DNA of 42,557 bases from Planctomycetota bacterium (GCA_024276075.1 JAJRXX010000047.1:1-42557), one strand, 5' to 3'; shown: positions 1 through 8,625, counted from the first letter of the stretch. A program made the numbers and translations. Notes: generated from the sequence alone by a model not told the origin.

Positions 1-2
1 TG

Positions 3-542
3 GACCGCTTGGCGTCGGGTGAACTGGCGTACGTGGGCGCCCAGTACACGCCGCTGGCAGCGGTGGCGCAGGATATCTATTGGAAAGGGAAGCCAACCTC
101 GCTGATGGCAGAGACTTTCGCCACGACGGGGGACGTCTTTCTCTTGACCGGACAGGCCAAGGACGTGCCGGATCGCTGCGACACCGCTGACGGTCAACCG
201 ATGACGCGCAAACACGCGGCGGTGAGGCTAGCGAGGATGATCGGGGCGGATATGGAACTGCTCACCGAAGCAGATGCGGCACGCTTGGCACAGTCGTTTG
301 CACAGGCAGTGCATGAGAGGGTCGCGAGGTCGATCAAAAAAGTAACGCGGCGAGCAAAAAACGATCGCGTGGTGATCAGCGGCAGCGGCGGGTTCATCGC
401 CTCGGCAGCGGCGCGCATTGCGCTACCAAAGGTCCACCAGACGCTGCTGGGAAGTATGATCGGTGCTCAAGCGTCGGTTGTGGCGTGCGCCTTTGCGCTG
501 GTCGTTCTGTCAAAAAATCAACTCAACGATGTTTGGGATTAA
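3..542 (+). CDS. MfnF-like H4MPT-linked C1-pathway protein, 5'-truncated by window edge
   Basis: This is the C-terminal part (about 179 residues) of a hydantoinase/oxoprolinase-type protein of the tetrahydromethanopterin-linked C1 pathway. Archaeal MfnF joins tyramine-glutamate to the aminomethylfuran phosphate during methanofuran synthesis; bacterial homologues occur with H4MPT C1 genes. The assignment rests on the ETFATTGDVFLLTG block, the TADGQPMTRKHAAVRLARM block and a C-terminal GSGGFIAS glycine-rich turn. The frame is open to the left edge, so the true start lies outside the window; the TTG at 9 is probably internal. The TAA stop (540-542) is also one target-site duplication of repeat R1 copy 1. 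Removing the repeat would leave this gene 2 nt from mfnE, so the two probably formed a tight operon. Family call is fairly sure; exact substrate is inferred. Confidence 0.72.
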   Translation, partial: DRLASGELAYVGAQYTPLAAVAQDIYWKGKPTSLMAETFATTGDVFLLTGQAKDVPDRCDTADGQPMTRKHAAVRLARMIGADMELLTEADAARLAQSFAQAVHERVARSIKKVTRRAKNDRVVISGSGGFIASAAARIALPKVHQTLLGSMIGAQASVVACAFALVVLSKNQLNDVWD

Positions 543-647
543 TACGCATTGCGTATATTTCTAGCGCATCGTAAGTAATGTAAGTTATGGGCTGTCTTAC
601 CCCCGCGTTCATAGACACCACGCAAGTATTAATTTGAATTGGTATAA
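540..647 (-). mobile_element. R1 element copy 1 with TAA duplications
   Basis: The element body is 543-644 (102 bp), flanked on the plus strand by TAA at 540-542 and TAA at 645-647. In the reference orientation (minus strand here) it begins TACCAATT and ends with the near-palindrome ATACGCA-A-TGCGTA. It separates mfnF from mfnE and has no coding capacity. Confidence 0.85.
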
Positions 648-649
648 CC

Positions 650-1285
650 GTGCAAAACGGCCAAGTCCATGTCATCAAGCTCGGGGGCAGCCTGCTGGAC
701 CTACCGAACCTAGCTGAAAGGTTCGAAGCATTTTCGCGGGAGCTGGCAGGCCGTTGCGGCGTGCTGATCGTCGGGGGTGGACGGGGCGCGGACCACGTGC
801 GGGAATTCGACCGCGACCACGCGCTGGGCGAAGAGAACGGCCACTGGCTGGCTGTCCGAGCGATGCAGCTCAACACGTACCTTGTGGTAGCGGTGCTGCG
901 TCGGGCTCGGGTGGTAGCTAATGCGCAAGACTGCGCGGGTGCATGGGCGGCGGGCGAGCTGGCGGTGGTCGATCCGTTGGCGTGGCTCGAAGAGGAGCAC
1001 CGACACGGGGTCACCATCCCGCACCGGTGGACCTTTACCAGCGATTCGATCGCGGCGCACGTGGCGACACGTCTGGGCGCCACACACCTGACACTGCTGA
1101 AGTCGGCGCTACCTGCTAATACAAAGTACGACGACGACAATGCGGCGGCTGGGCTGGTCGACAGTGACTTTGAGAATGCTTCGGCGGGTATCGGTTATGT
1201 GGAACTGGTCAATCTGCGGACACAGCCAGTAGAGCGTTGTGTGATTCGACAAGCGTCGCCAGGGCCTGGACACGGCGGCGGCTGA
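650..1285 (+). CDS. mfnE: MfnE-like kinase, (aminomethylfuranyl)methyl phosphate kinase family
   Basis: An amino-acid-kinase-fold protein of 211 residues. Archaeal MfnE phosphorylates (5-aminomethylfuran-3-yl)methyl phosphate to the diphosphate in methanofuran synthesis. Visible features are the N-terminal IKLGGSLLD phosphate-binding loop, the LIVGGGRGADHVREFDR block, and TSDSIAAHVATRLGA followed by LLKSALP, typical of this ATP-binding fold. The start is GTG at 650. No Shine-Dalgarno sequence precedes it because R1 copy 1 ends only five bases upstream. Without the insertion, GGGA at the mfnF end would sit about 6 nt from this GTG, so the insertion probably removed the original ribosome binding context. 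The last 77 bp overlap the convergent mfnB 3' end, so the Gly-rich tail may be a poorly constrained extension. Confidence 0.75.
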   Translation: MQNGQVHVIKLGGSLLDLPNLAERFEAFSRELAGRCGVLIVGGGRGADHVREFDRDHALGEENGHWLAVRAMQLNTYLVVAVLRRARVVANAQDCAGAWAAGELAVVDPLAWLEEEHRHGVTIPHRWTFTSDSIAAHVATRLGATHLTLLKSALPANTKYDDDNAAAGLVDSDFENASAGIGYVELVNLRTQPVERCVIRQASPGPGHGGG

Positions 1286-1922
1286 TGGGGCCCAAGCGGT
1301 TATTATCTACGCAAGCCGCACCACGGACCGCCACGATGTCGGGTTTTAACTCGATGGCTTTGGCAAACGCATCACCACGGAGCGCCCCTGCCAGTGCCAT
1401 GACCATGCCTACCCCCTGTACCCGACGCGTCCATTGATCCAACAGGGTGGTATCGATCCAGTCGAACAGGCCTCCTGCGGACTTGGTCGCGGTGTCGATC
1501 AATACACCCGCAACACCATGACTACACGCCCAGTCCAATACGTCGCACACGGACGGCGCACCAACTTGTTTGTGATCTGCGTAGGCGACGGCGATCAACC
1601 CGGCCGGAGCGATTTCGTGGCGAAGGTGTTTGAGCCGATCGCGCCAATCATCGGGCGCGTCGGCCAGACCTATCTTTGCGTAGCGCAACGTGATGGGCAG
1701 CTTGATCGTCACGGCTTCAACAAGCTCGCCCAAGGCGGCGCTGACGCAACAACGATCGTGTACGACATCGCACACCTGTTCTATCACCGCCTGATCGGCC
1801 ATTCCCAGTGGGCCACGGGGGGGTTCCTTGACGTCGATGACGTGCGTGCCAGCTATCAAAGCGTCCTGTGCTTCGGCACGGCTACGCACGCTAACCAGCA
1901 GCTTGGTGCGGTTCGTGGTCAT
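1209..1922 (-). CDS. mfnB: MfnB-like (5-formylfuran-3-yl)methyl phosphate synthase
   Basis: A 237-residue TIM-barrel protein of the MfnB (former DUF556) family, which condenses two glyceraldehyde-3-phosphate molecules to the furan phosphate precursor of methanofuran. The N-terminal LVSVRSRAEAQDAL and VIDVKEPPRGPLG blocks are characteristic; the lysine in DVKEP corresponds to the Schiff-base lysine of the archaeal enzyme. Further lysines in RYAKIGLAD and DTATKSAGG match the other conserved active-site positions. The ATG at 1922 lies 32 bp inside the 3' end of truD on the same strand, so the two are probably co-transcribed. Its 3' end overlaps mfnE convergently by 77 bp. Together with mfnE and the MfnF-like gene, this is a biosynthetic cluster for a methanofuran-type cofactor. 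Confidence 0.85.
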   Translation of the reverse strand: MTTNRTKLLVSVRSRAEAQDALIAGTHVIDVKEPPRGPLGMADQAVIEQVCDVVHDRCCVSAALGELVEAVTIKLPITLRYAKIGLADAPDDWRDRLKHLRHEIAPAGLIAVAYADHKQVGAPSVCDVLDWACSHGVAGVLIDTATKSAGGLFDWIDTTLLDQWTRRVQGVGMVMALAGALRGDAFAKAIELKPDIVAVRGAACVDNNRLGPISRRRVQALATLVESHNALLAVSAD

Positions 1923-3198
1923 GGGTAAACGGGGCTTCGAGGAAAGGTGTTTTCATGATCTCACGCAAAACGACGGTGGCGTAGCTGCCCCGGCACAGGT
2001 CAAAGGACAAGCGGACGTATGGACCGTGCTCGTCCGCGCCGCCCGCGACTTGAGGGTTGCCCAAGATGGCACGCATGGGGCGGCGGACCCCTTGCATGGT
2101 GATGGGCGGTGTGCATCGCTCGACGTCGGACTCGTCGAGTTCTTCGTCCGTGAGGGCTTGGCGCTCCCACTGTGCGACGACGCCCGCGGCTTTGGACATC
2201 CCGGTACCCCACATAGGCCCTGACGGCGAGACTTGCAGTGCTTCGATGCGGCCTTCGGGAGCGTTTTCAGCGGTGGCGGTGGCGTGATCAACGGCGAATA
2301 CAGCACGGCTGTCGTGCTTCCACGCTAGATCACCCTCGACCAATTGGTTGATGCCGACTGACGATGAGTCTGACAGGCGGCGGTGCAAAACGCGGTTAAA
2401 TACAGCACTCTGAAAGGCGTTGGTTAGAAACGATCGATGATGACGGTCGATCGTCATGACGGCTTGTTGGGCGGTCTTGCCCTGGCGCAGCGCGTCGAGT
2501 GCCTGACGATCGGGGCGCAGCGCAAGGGGCAACAACTCGAGGGCGGTGGCGTAATCGCGGCGTTCATACGCCTGCCGCGCAGCTCGTGTGGGCGCGTGAT
2601 CGGAATCGTCGGGGTGCCCCAGCATGAGGTCGAGCATCTGCTGCCACCTACGCAGCAGCAGCAGGCGGCCGAGCTTATGGTTGACCCCGCGGTACCCGAA
2701 TCGCTGGTGGCCGAAAAAGTTTGGCACACCCGTAACCCGCAAGCGATCGAGGGTACGCTTGACCAGGGGCGCCGCGGTGGGATCGGTGCTGCGGATATGA
2801 ATTATGAATCGGTTGCGCATCAGGTGCCCACGCCGGAGCTTATTGGCGTGTCGCGTGGCCCAGAGGACCTTGACGTGGTCGGAGTCTACCTTCGGGAGTG
2901 TTTCTCGCTCATCGGAAGTCTTTGGCAGCCAAACACTGAAGTGCTGACGTGTGACGGCACATTTGTCTTTGAGCCCGGCGTAACCGACGTCGTTTTTACT
3001 GACGCGGAATGTTCTGGCCAATCTGCGGATCACGTCTGAGGTGGTGCGTAGCCGTTTCTCGATGAAGAGATACAGATGCTCGCCGGTGCCGGTGGGCTCG
3101 TAAAGGGGTTGCTCTTCAACGATGAAGTCTTCGGGACGCTCTTTGATCACGCCACCGATGCCGGGAACGTCGGCAGTGAGATAGGCTAACTCGTTCAT
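1891..3198 (-). CDS. truD: tRNA pseudouridine(13) synthase TruD
   Basis: A 435-residue pseudouridine synthase of the TruD family, which in bacteria modifies U13 of tRNA-Glu. The family motif YAGLKDK is present at about residues 72-78 with the catalytic aspartate in KDK; the N-terminal RPEDFIVEE block, NRFIIHIR and the PNFFGHQRFG block are also typical. The start is ATG 3198 (MNELAYLTADVPG), which matches where family members begin; the in-frame extension to 3282 looks non-coding. The 3' end overlaps mfnB by 32 bp. It is longer than E. coli TruD (about 350 residues), with extra sequence around the central insertion domain. Confidence 0.93.
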   Translation of the reverse strand: MNELAYLTADVPGIGGVIKERPEDFIVEEQPLYEPTGTGEHLYLFIEKRLRTTSDVIRRLARTFRVSKNDVGYAGLKDKCAVTRQHFSVWLPKTSDERETLPKVDSDHVKVLWATRHANKLRRGHLMRNRFIIHIRSTDPTAAPLVKRTLDRLRVTGVPNFFGHQRFGYRGVNHKLGRLLLLRRWQQMLDLMLGHPDDSDHAPTRAARQAYERRDYATALELLPLALRPDRQALDALRQGKTAQQAVMTIDRHHRSFLTNAFQSAVFNRVLHRRLSDSSSVGINQLVEGDLAWKHDSRAVFAVDHATATAENAPEGRIEALQVSPSGPMWGTGMSKAAGVVAQWERQALTDEELDESDVERCTPPITMQGVRRPMRAILGNPQVAGGADEHGPYVRLSFDLCRGSYATVVLREIMKTPFLEAPFTHDHEPHQAAG

Positions 3199-3315
3199 GG
3201 CGGGTTCCGCGTGATATGGCCCGCTGTCGGCCAGCTTCGTTACCAGGACCGCGCGTCGCGGTCGATCAAGCCGCCCTCCCACAAAATATACACGATGTAC
3301 CGAGGTGAGTGTGCG

Positions 3316-4212
3316 CTAGTCTTCCGGCGCGTTCTGTTTGACGAGGTTTTTAAATGCCTGAATCAGCTTCAGTGTGACCGGGCCAGGGGTTCCATTGCCG
3401 ATGTCGCGGCCATCGACGCTTGTCACAGGGATGATCTCAGCAGCGGTGCCGGTCAGGAACATCTCATCGGCGGCATACAGATCGTCCTTGGTCAGGTCGA
3501 CCTGCTCAACAGGGATACCCGCAGCGGTGGCTAGGGCGATGACCTCGTTCATGGTGATCCCTTCGAGCACACCAGCGTCCAGGGGTGGGGTGATCAACAC
3601 GTTGTCATTCGAAGCGGCACCGGTGCCACGACGGGTAATAAAAATGTTATCGCCTGTGCACTCAGCGACGAAGCCGAGGTGATTGAGCATGACAGCTTCC
3701 CTCACACCCGCGTCGATGGCCTCGATCTTGGCGAGAATGTTGTTGAGGTAATTCATGCTCTTGATGCGCGGCGACAACGCAGCGGGATGGTTGCGGATCG
3801 TCGAAGCGGTGATCACGGACAAACCGTGCTGATAGAGCTCGTCTGCGTAGAGCGCAATGGCATCGGCGATGATGAACACACTTGCCCTATCACAAACGAA
3901 AGGGTCGAGACCGAGCGTGCCCACGCCACGAGTAACGCACAGGCGGATGTAGCCGTCGTCGCGTTGGTTCGCCTTGACAGTCTGGCGTACAGCATCGGCT
4001 AGCTCGTCGAGTGAATAGGGGATCGTCAAGCGGATGGCGCGGGCTGAATTGAATAGACGGCGCAGGTGTGTATCGAGCTTAAACACCCGGCCCGCGTAGC
4101 AGCGGATGCCTTCGAACACACCGTCGCCGTAGAGCAACCCGTGGTCAAACACGCTGACCGTAGCCTGCTGCTGGGGCACGAGCGTCCCGTTTAGCCAGAT
4201 CTGTTTACCCAC
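3316..4212 (-). CDS. ilvE: Branched-chain amino acid aminotransferase IlvE
   Basis: A 298-residue fold-type IV PLP aminotransferase that makes Leu, Ile and Val from their 2-oxo acids with glutamate. Family blocks visible: IWLNGTLVP, SVFDHGLLYGDGVFEGIRCY, the lysine-bearing IKSMNYLNNILAKIEA segment, EAVMLNHLGFVAECTGDNIF, and the EMFLTGTAAEIIPVTSVDGR phosphate-binding end. The GTG at 4212 is chosen over the in-frame TTG at 4233 because a clear GGAG lies 8 nt before it and the protein then starts VGKQIWLNG like its relatives. R1 copy 2 lies 92 bp upstream; its end forms a perfect TATAAT on this strand (4304-4309), a possible -10 element. No other branched-chain genes are nearby. Confidence 0.92.
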   Translation of the reverse strand: MGKQIWLNGTLVPQQQATVSVFDHGLLYGDGVFEGIRCYAGRVFKLDTHLRRLFNSARAIRLTIPYSLDELADAVRQTVKANQRDDGYIRLCVTRGVGTLGLDPFVCDRASVFIIADAIALYADELYQHGLSVITASTIRNHPAALSPRIKSMNYLNNILAKIEAIDAGVREAVMLNHLGFVAECTGDNIFITRRGTGAASNDNVLITPPLDAGVLEGITMNEVIALATAAGIPVEQVDLTKDDLYAADEMFLTGTAAEIIPVTSVDGRDIGNGTPGPVTLKLIQAFKNLVKQNAPED

Positions 4213-4304
4213 TGCCGACGCTCCTGTACGCAATCTGATCGGTCACGCGAATGAGATTATAGCGACGCCCAGCGGCGACGGGTTTGGCAAAGGGTAATAA
4301 GAAA

Positions 4305-4411
4305 TTATACGCATTGCGTATTATTCCAGCGCGTCGTAGAAGCCGTAAGCTACGGCCTCTCATGTCCCCGCGTCCGTCAATACGCACGAATTTCAAGTGG
4401 GATTGGAATTA
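4305..4411 (-). mobile_element. R1 element copy 2 with TTA duplications
   Basis: The element body is 4308-4408 (101 bp, the most diverged copy), flanked by TTA at 4305-4307 and TTA at 4409-4411 on the plus strand. The 4409-4411 duplication is read on the minus strand as the TAA stop codon of the FkbM gene. The near-palindromic end faces ilvE. Confidence 0.8.
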
Positions 4412-5275
4412 CGATGCTCTGAAAAATAGGTTCCCTTGACGCAAATTCGCAACATCACCGCGTGCGTGATCGAGCGGGCGCAGGCGTGCACCGATGGCGT
4501 AAAGCCGATATGCCGGCTGAAGGGTCAGCACACGGTCGACAAACTCGGTCGAATGATAGCTGGCGGCCCGCGCCTGCGACGGGTTGTACTCCACGATCAG
4601 CATGGGGGGTTGCTCTGTTTGGAGCATGCCCGCCATCCCCGAAATCGCCAAGGGCTCGGCGCCCTCCAAGTCCAGTTTGATCAGTCTCGGGTTTGTACCG
4701 CTCAAGGCTTGGTCCATGCGTACAGTTTCGACGACTGTCTGACGTGCTTCGTCACTGCGTGTCCCGAATAGTGACGAGGAGCCGTGATTAAACCCGTCAC
4801 CGATCGGGAACGAAATGGTGGCCCGCCCGGGCTTGTCGGATAAGGCCTGCGGGTAAACGTGGACGCTGTCGGCGAGTCCGTTGTGAGCTAAGTTATTGTG
4901 CAGGCGTCGTCGATTCTCAGGCTCCGGCTCAAACGCATCAACGCGGCCGTGGGGACCGACCCGCTTGGCGGCTAGCATGGTGATGTAACCAATGTTGGCA
5001 CCGCCGTCGACGAAATGATCACCGGGTTTGAGCAGCTTTTTGATTAAACGGACGGTATCGAGCTCGTACAGGCCGTAGGCCATGCAGCAATCTGGATAGG
5101 TACCCAGGTCCAGGTCGATCCGAAAGTGGTCGGGGGTTTCGAAAACGCCTCGCCAATCACCGCGAGGCCGACAGTGCCGGACTAGGCGTGCAAGTCTATA
5201 ACCCCCTCGCTCGGTGGGTGCGACGCAGCTGTATAGCCGCAGCGCGACCTCGGCTGCGTGGATTAAGAGCGTCAA
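4409..5275 (-). CDS. FkbM family methyltransferase
   Basis: A 288-residue SAM-dependent methyltransferase of the FkbM type, a group that often O-methylates sugars or lipids. Evidence: the SAM-binding FVDGGANIGYITMLAAKRVG (motif I), VDAFEPEPENRRRL with the acidic residue that binds ribose, LIKLDLEGAEPLAISGM and MLIVEYNP, all hallmarks of FkbM proteins. The start is TTG at 5275 with GGGAG 5 nt upstream. It lies 54 nt after tsf on the same strand, so it may share the rpsB-tsf transcript, an unusual partner for these genes. Its TAA stop coincides with the target duplication of R1 copy 2. The substrate cannot be told; the neighbouring polysaccharide locus makes a glycan substrate plausible. Confidence 0.85.
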   Translation of the reverse strand: MTLLIHAAEVALRLYSCVAPTERGGYRLARLVRHCRPRGDWRGVFETPDHFRIDLDLGTYPDCCMAYGLYELDTVRLIKKLLKPGDHFVDGGANIGYITMLAAKRVGPHGRVDAFEPEPENRRRLHNNLAHNGLADSVHVYPQALSDKPGRATISFPIGDGFNHGSSSLFGTRSDEARQTVVETVRMDQALSGTNPRLIKLDLEGAEPLAISGMAGMLQTEQPPMLIVEYNPSQARAASYHSTEFVDRVLTLQPAYRLYAIGARLRPLDHARGDVANLRQGNLFFRAS

Positions 5276-5329
5276 TCAAGCTCCCTTCCCACATGGGCAT
5301 CGGGCGTTCGAACGTGCGGACGAGGTGGC

Positions 5330-6151
5330 TTATTCGACGCCCAGTTGGTACCGCACAAAGTTCTTGATCGCGACGCCTTTGGGCAGGAGGTCTGCGATCC
5401 GCTTCTTGTCGTCCTTGATGAACGCCTGTTTTAACAGGACGGTTGCCTCGTAGAACTTGCGAATCTTGCCCTCGACCATCTTCTCAGCAATCTGAGGGGG
5501 CTTGCCCTGCTCGATGGCCTGGGCCTTGGCGATCTCACGCTCTTTCTGGACGATCTCTTCGGGTACGCCTGCCTCTGAGACGGCGATGGGAACCGGGCTA
5601 ACCGCAGCGACGTGCATGCACAGGTCGGTGAGCAGGTCGTCGCCGGCTTGGCCGTCGGGAGACTCGACCTCGACGAGCACGCCGATCTGACCGGTAAAAT
5701 GCAGATAACTACCGACCTTGGCTGCGTCGGTCCCGCCGAGGACTTGGCCTCGCGAAAACTGGACGTTTTCCTTGGTGGTCAGGCGGACCTCGTCGATTAT
5801 CTTCTGCATGGCGTCGGTCTTCTGCACCGGTCCCGCAGGCCCATTGAGTGCTTCCGCGACAATGGTGTTGAGCATGGCCTTGAAACTGTCATTGCCTGCA
5901 GTGAAGTCGGTCTCGGTGTTAATCTCGATGATGGCGGCTTTGGACTTGTCGGGTGCAATGGCGATAGCGACTTGCCCTTCGGCGGCAACACGGTCTGCGC
6001 GACCGTCCATCTTTGCCAAGCCTCGCTGACGCAGCAGGTCGATCGCCTGGTCCATGTCACCACTGGTCTCGGTCAGAGCCTGCTTGCACTCCATCATGCC
6101 CAGACCTGTCTTCTTGCGAAGGCCCATTACATCCTTGGCACTGATCGCCAT
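5330..6151 (-). CDS. tsf: Elongation factor Ts
   Basis: A 273-residue EF-Ts, the guanine nucleotide exchange factor for EF-Tu. The N-terminal UBA-like segment VMGLRKKTGLGMMECKQAL is diagnostic, followed by AIDLLRQRGLAK and the EF-Tu contact region TETDFTAGNDSFK (usually TDFVAKN). The C-terminal KPPQIAEKMVEGKIRKFYEATVLLKQAFIKD block is also typical. The start is ATG 6151 with GGAG 9 nt upstream. It follows rpsB by 67 nt, the usual bacterial rpsB-tsf order. Confidence 0.96.
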   Translation of the reverse strand: MAISAKDVMGLRKKTGLGMMECKQALTETSGDMDQAIDLLRQRGLAKMDGRADRVAAEGQVAIAIAPDKSKAAIIEINTETDFTAGNDSFKAMLNTIVAEALNGPAGPVQKTDAMQKIIDEVRLTTKENVQFSRGQVLGGTDAAKVGSYLHFTGQIGVLVEVESPDGQAGDDLLTDLCMHVAAVSPVPIAVSEAGVPEEIVQKEREIAKAQAIEQGKPPQIAEKMVEGKIRKFYEATVLLKQAFIKDDKKRIADLLPKGVAIKNFVRYQLGVE

Positions 6152-6218
6152 GGTAAATTCTCCGGTATTGAGACGATGTTTTGATTACGATCGAGGCTGG
6201 CGACGGGTTCCAAAGCGA

Positions 6219-7073
6219 TCAAGCCTGATTTTCGCCGCTGGCCACGGGCTGTGGTGCGTCGGTGGCGGGCTCTTCCTGTGAGGGTGGGCCACCGTCGGCG
6301 CGGAACTGTGTGCGAGAGCTTCGGCGTGGCCGGTCAGCGTCGCCTTCAGTCTGATCGGCGACGGGCTCGTCTTTGCCCGTACCGGCGCCGGCACGAGAAC
6401 CCTTGCCCTCCATAATCGCGGCGCAGAGATTGCTAATCACCACGTCAATCGCACGCATCGCGTCGTCGTTTCCTGGTATGGGCAGATCGGCGTAATCGGG
6501 GTCTGAGTCGGTATCGATCAGGCAGACCGTGGGGATGCCCAGCTTGCGGGCTTCTTTGACAGCGTTGATCTCACGACCAACGTCCACGACCACCATCGCG
6601 CCGGGGAGCTTGGTCATGTTTCGGATGCCGTCGAGGTTACGCAAAATCTTGTCCTTTTCGCGGCGTAGCTGGCTTTCCATTTTCTTTGAGTAGGTATTGA
6701 TCTGCCCAGACTCTTCAAGCCCCTCAAGCTCTTCGAGTCGCTTGAGCCGCTCACGGATGGTGCGGAAATTTGTGAGTGTACCGCCCAGCCACCGTTCGGT
6801 TACGTAGGGCATACCCGTCTCGCGTACGTAGCGCTCGATGCAGGCACGGGCTTGGCGTTTGGTGCCAACGAACAGGACGTCTTTGCCATCGCCTACGATA
6901 CGGGTCAGATACTTGCGTGCGAGCAGCAGACCTTTGACGGTAGCTTTGACGTCGATGATGTGGATCTTGTTCCGCTTGCCAAAGATGTACGGCGCCATCT
7001 TCGGGTTCCAATTGGTAACGCGGTGTCCAAAGTGGATACCCGCCTCGACCAAATCTTTCACCAAAGACGCCAT
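6219..7073 (-). CDS. rpsB: 30S ribosomal protein S2
   Basis: Ribosomal protein S2, 284 residues from ATG 7073. Diagnostic blocks are [86 protein letters not shown] and [26 protein letters not shown]. The start is supported by GAAGGAG 8 nt upstream. The C-terminus carries a tail of about 40 polar and acidic residues ([20 protein letters not shown] and onward) not seen in E. coli S2, so the protein is longer than usual (about 240 residues). It begins the rpsB-tsf transcript, with a roughly 240-nt untranslated region upstream. Confidence 0.96.
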   Translation of the reverse strand: MASLVKDLVEAGIHFGHRVTNWNPKMAPYIFGKRNKIHIIDVKATVKGLLLARKYLTRIVGDGKDVLFVGTKRQARACIERYVRETGMPYVTERWLGGTLTNFRTIRERLKRLEELEGLEESGQINTYSKKMESQLRREKDKILRNLDGIRNMTKLPGAMVVVDVGREINAVKEARKLGIPTVCLIDTDSDPDYADLPIPGNDDAMRAIDVVISNLCAAIMEGKGSRAGAGTGKDEPVADQTEGDADRPRRSSRTQFRADGGPPSQEEPATDAPQPVASGENQA

Positions 7074-7289
7074 GGACCGAACTCCTTCACACACACGGTA
7101 GTGCCCTACCGGTCAACAGCCACTTACACCACAAACCACGACCACCGTGCCGAGGCATGGCGTAAGTAACCACCCAAGACCGGTCAGATACCAACCGATC
7201 CCCAATGACTAATCCTGGGAGCATCCAAAACCTGAATGCCACCCGACCTATACACAAGGGGCCTGGCCACCCGGACCGCTCGTAAATAT

Positions 7290-7317
7290 ATTCTAGCACG
7301 CCGGCTGGTGTCTGCAA
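7290..7317 (-). promoter_or_regulatory. rpsB: Candidate sigma70-type promoter for rpsB-tsf
   Basis: On the minus strand TTGCAG (7312-7317) and TAGAAT (7290-7295) are separated by 16 nt, each close to the -35 and -10 consensus. Transcription would start near 7283 and leave a leader of about 210 nt before rpsB, long enough for S2 autoregulation. Seen by eye only. Confidence 0.42.
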
Positions 7318-7320
7318 CCA

Positions 7321-8625
7321 TTACCTGACGTCACCTTGCTGGGCCCCTGAAGGCGGGTCAAGCAACCCCTTGGCCGAGGTGCCCTGTTGATGCGATGGGG
7401 AATCGGTATTGGGCGTATCAGGTATTAGCTGTGATGGGGACGATTGATCAATCAGCAGATATCGCCGACCTGATTTGTACGCACCCACGACGATGAACCC
7501 AAATACCGCGAAGAACACCGCCAAGACATACCGCCAGCGGAGGAACACCAGGGAACAGCCCAGGACAGCGAAAATCGCAGCCAAGAAGTACATCGTGAAA
7601 ACGGCCATCTTGACGCTGGGGTTTGGGGGTAACTCAAGACGCTGGAAAGTATCGAGCACCTTGTGGTGCAGATGCCTGTTATCGGGCTTGTAGAGGGGCT
7701 CGCCTTTTAAGAGCCTGCGTGCGATCGCCAGTGACATGTCCATAATGGGCAGCGCGTAGATAAGAAGCGCAGCCGTGACGAGCATAGGGCCGCCGCCGGG
7801 GGCGTCGGCGAACAGCAAGATGGTCGAAACGCATAAGTAACCCAGCAAGAGCGAGCCCGCATCGCCCATATAAATATTGGCGGGATTGAAATTGTAGGGA
7901 AGGAACCCCGCTAGACAGCCCAGCGCGGCGAGACACAAGACAATCGGCACCCGGCTCTGCAACGGACTGGCCATCTCAACGCCCAAATACGCAGCTATAA
8001 ACAGCAGCCCGAGGAAAATAATACCCGTCACACCGGTAGCCAACCCGTCCAGGCCGTCGAGGAAGTTCATCGAGTTGCACCCGCCGACTACAAATATCGC
8101 GATCAGCGCAGCCCCGAGGACGTAGGCCACCATCGGCGGTGCCGACAAGCCCACTGCTGCTAATAAATCGACAACGAGCTTGGTGCCCAGATTCTGGCTC
8201 GACCACGCCAGCGCAGCAGCGGCCATGAACTGCCCGCCCATTTTCACACGGGGCGTGATTTTGTAGATGTCGTCGATCAGCCCAGTGAGCATGACCACGG
8301 TCGCGCCGAAGATCAGAGCGAAGGGTAGCTTCGGGTCCGGGAATTGAGCAACCTGTTCCCCAAAATGAACGGGTACGACGAAAGCGCTGTAGAGCACGCC
8401 CGCCAACCAGCCCAGGAAGATTGCTACACCGCCTAGATATGCCACCGGTTCCGCATGGGCCTTGCGTCCGCTGTCGGGGCGATCGACGATCCCATTGCGT
8501 ACAGCCAACCACCGCATACACGGGGATGCCACGATGCTCGCTACAAAGGCGACAAAAAAGACGCCGATGTAATCACCAATCATCTGGCCGGCGCTAAGAG
8601 CCATCATGTCATCTTGTGTTGGCAT
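7321..8625 (-). CDS. WecA/TagO-type polyprenyl-phosphate glycosyl-1-phosphate transferase
   Basis: A polytopic membrane protein of 434 residues in glycosyltransferase family 4, which moves a sugar-1-phosphate from a UDP-sugar to undecaprenyl phosphate and so starts a lipid-linked glycan. Motifs in order: RKAHAEPVAYLGGVAIF, the metal-binding GLIDDIY (Asp118, Asp119), NSMNFLDGLDGLATG (about 185-199), NIYMGDAGSLLLGY and the His-rich DNRHLHHK. About ten hydrophobic segments are visible. ATG 8625 is preferred (GAGGG upstream); an in-frame extension to 8736 would nearly abut the kinase-like gene but adds non-family sequence. The C-terminal 50 residues are polar and Ser/Pro rich. As last gene of the export/exosortase locus it is the likely initiating enzyme, although a role in other wall glycans is possible. 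Confidence 0.9.
   Translation of the reverse strand: MPTQDDMMALSAGQMIGDYIGVFFVAFVASIVASPCMRWLAVRNGIVDRPDSGRKAHAEPVAYLGGVAIFLGWLAGVLYSAFVVPVHFGEQVAQFPDPKLPFALIFGATVVMLTGLIDDIYKITPRVKMGGQFMAAAALAWSSQNLGTKLVVDLLAAVGLSAPPMVAYVLGAALIAIFVVGGCNSMNFLDGLDGLATGVTGIIFLGLLFIAAYLGVEMASPLQSRVPIVLCLAALGCLAGFLPYNFNPANIYMGDAGSLLLGYLCVSTILLFADAPGGGPMLVTAALLIYALPIMDMSLAIARRLLKGEPLYKPDNRHLHHKVLDTFQRLELPPNPSVKMAVFTMYFLAAIFAVLGCSLVFLRWRYVLAVFFAVFGFIVVGAYKSGRRYLLIDQSSPSQLIPDTPNTDSPSHQQGTSAKGLLDPPSGAQQGDVR

Noticed and set aside
3199-3282. N-terminal extension of truD to 3282
   Set aside because: Family members begin close to the MNELAYLTADVPG start; the extension is basic, low-complexity sequence without family resemblance.
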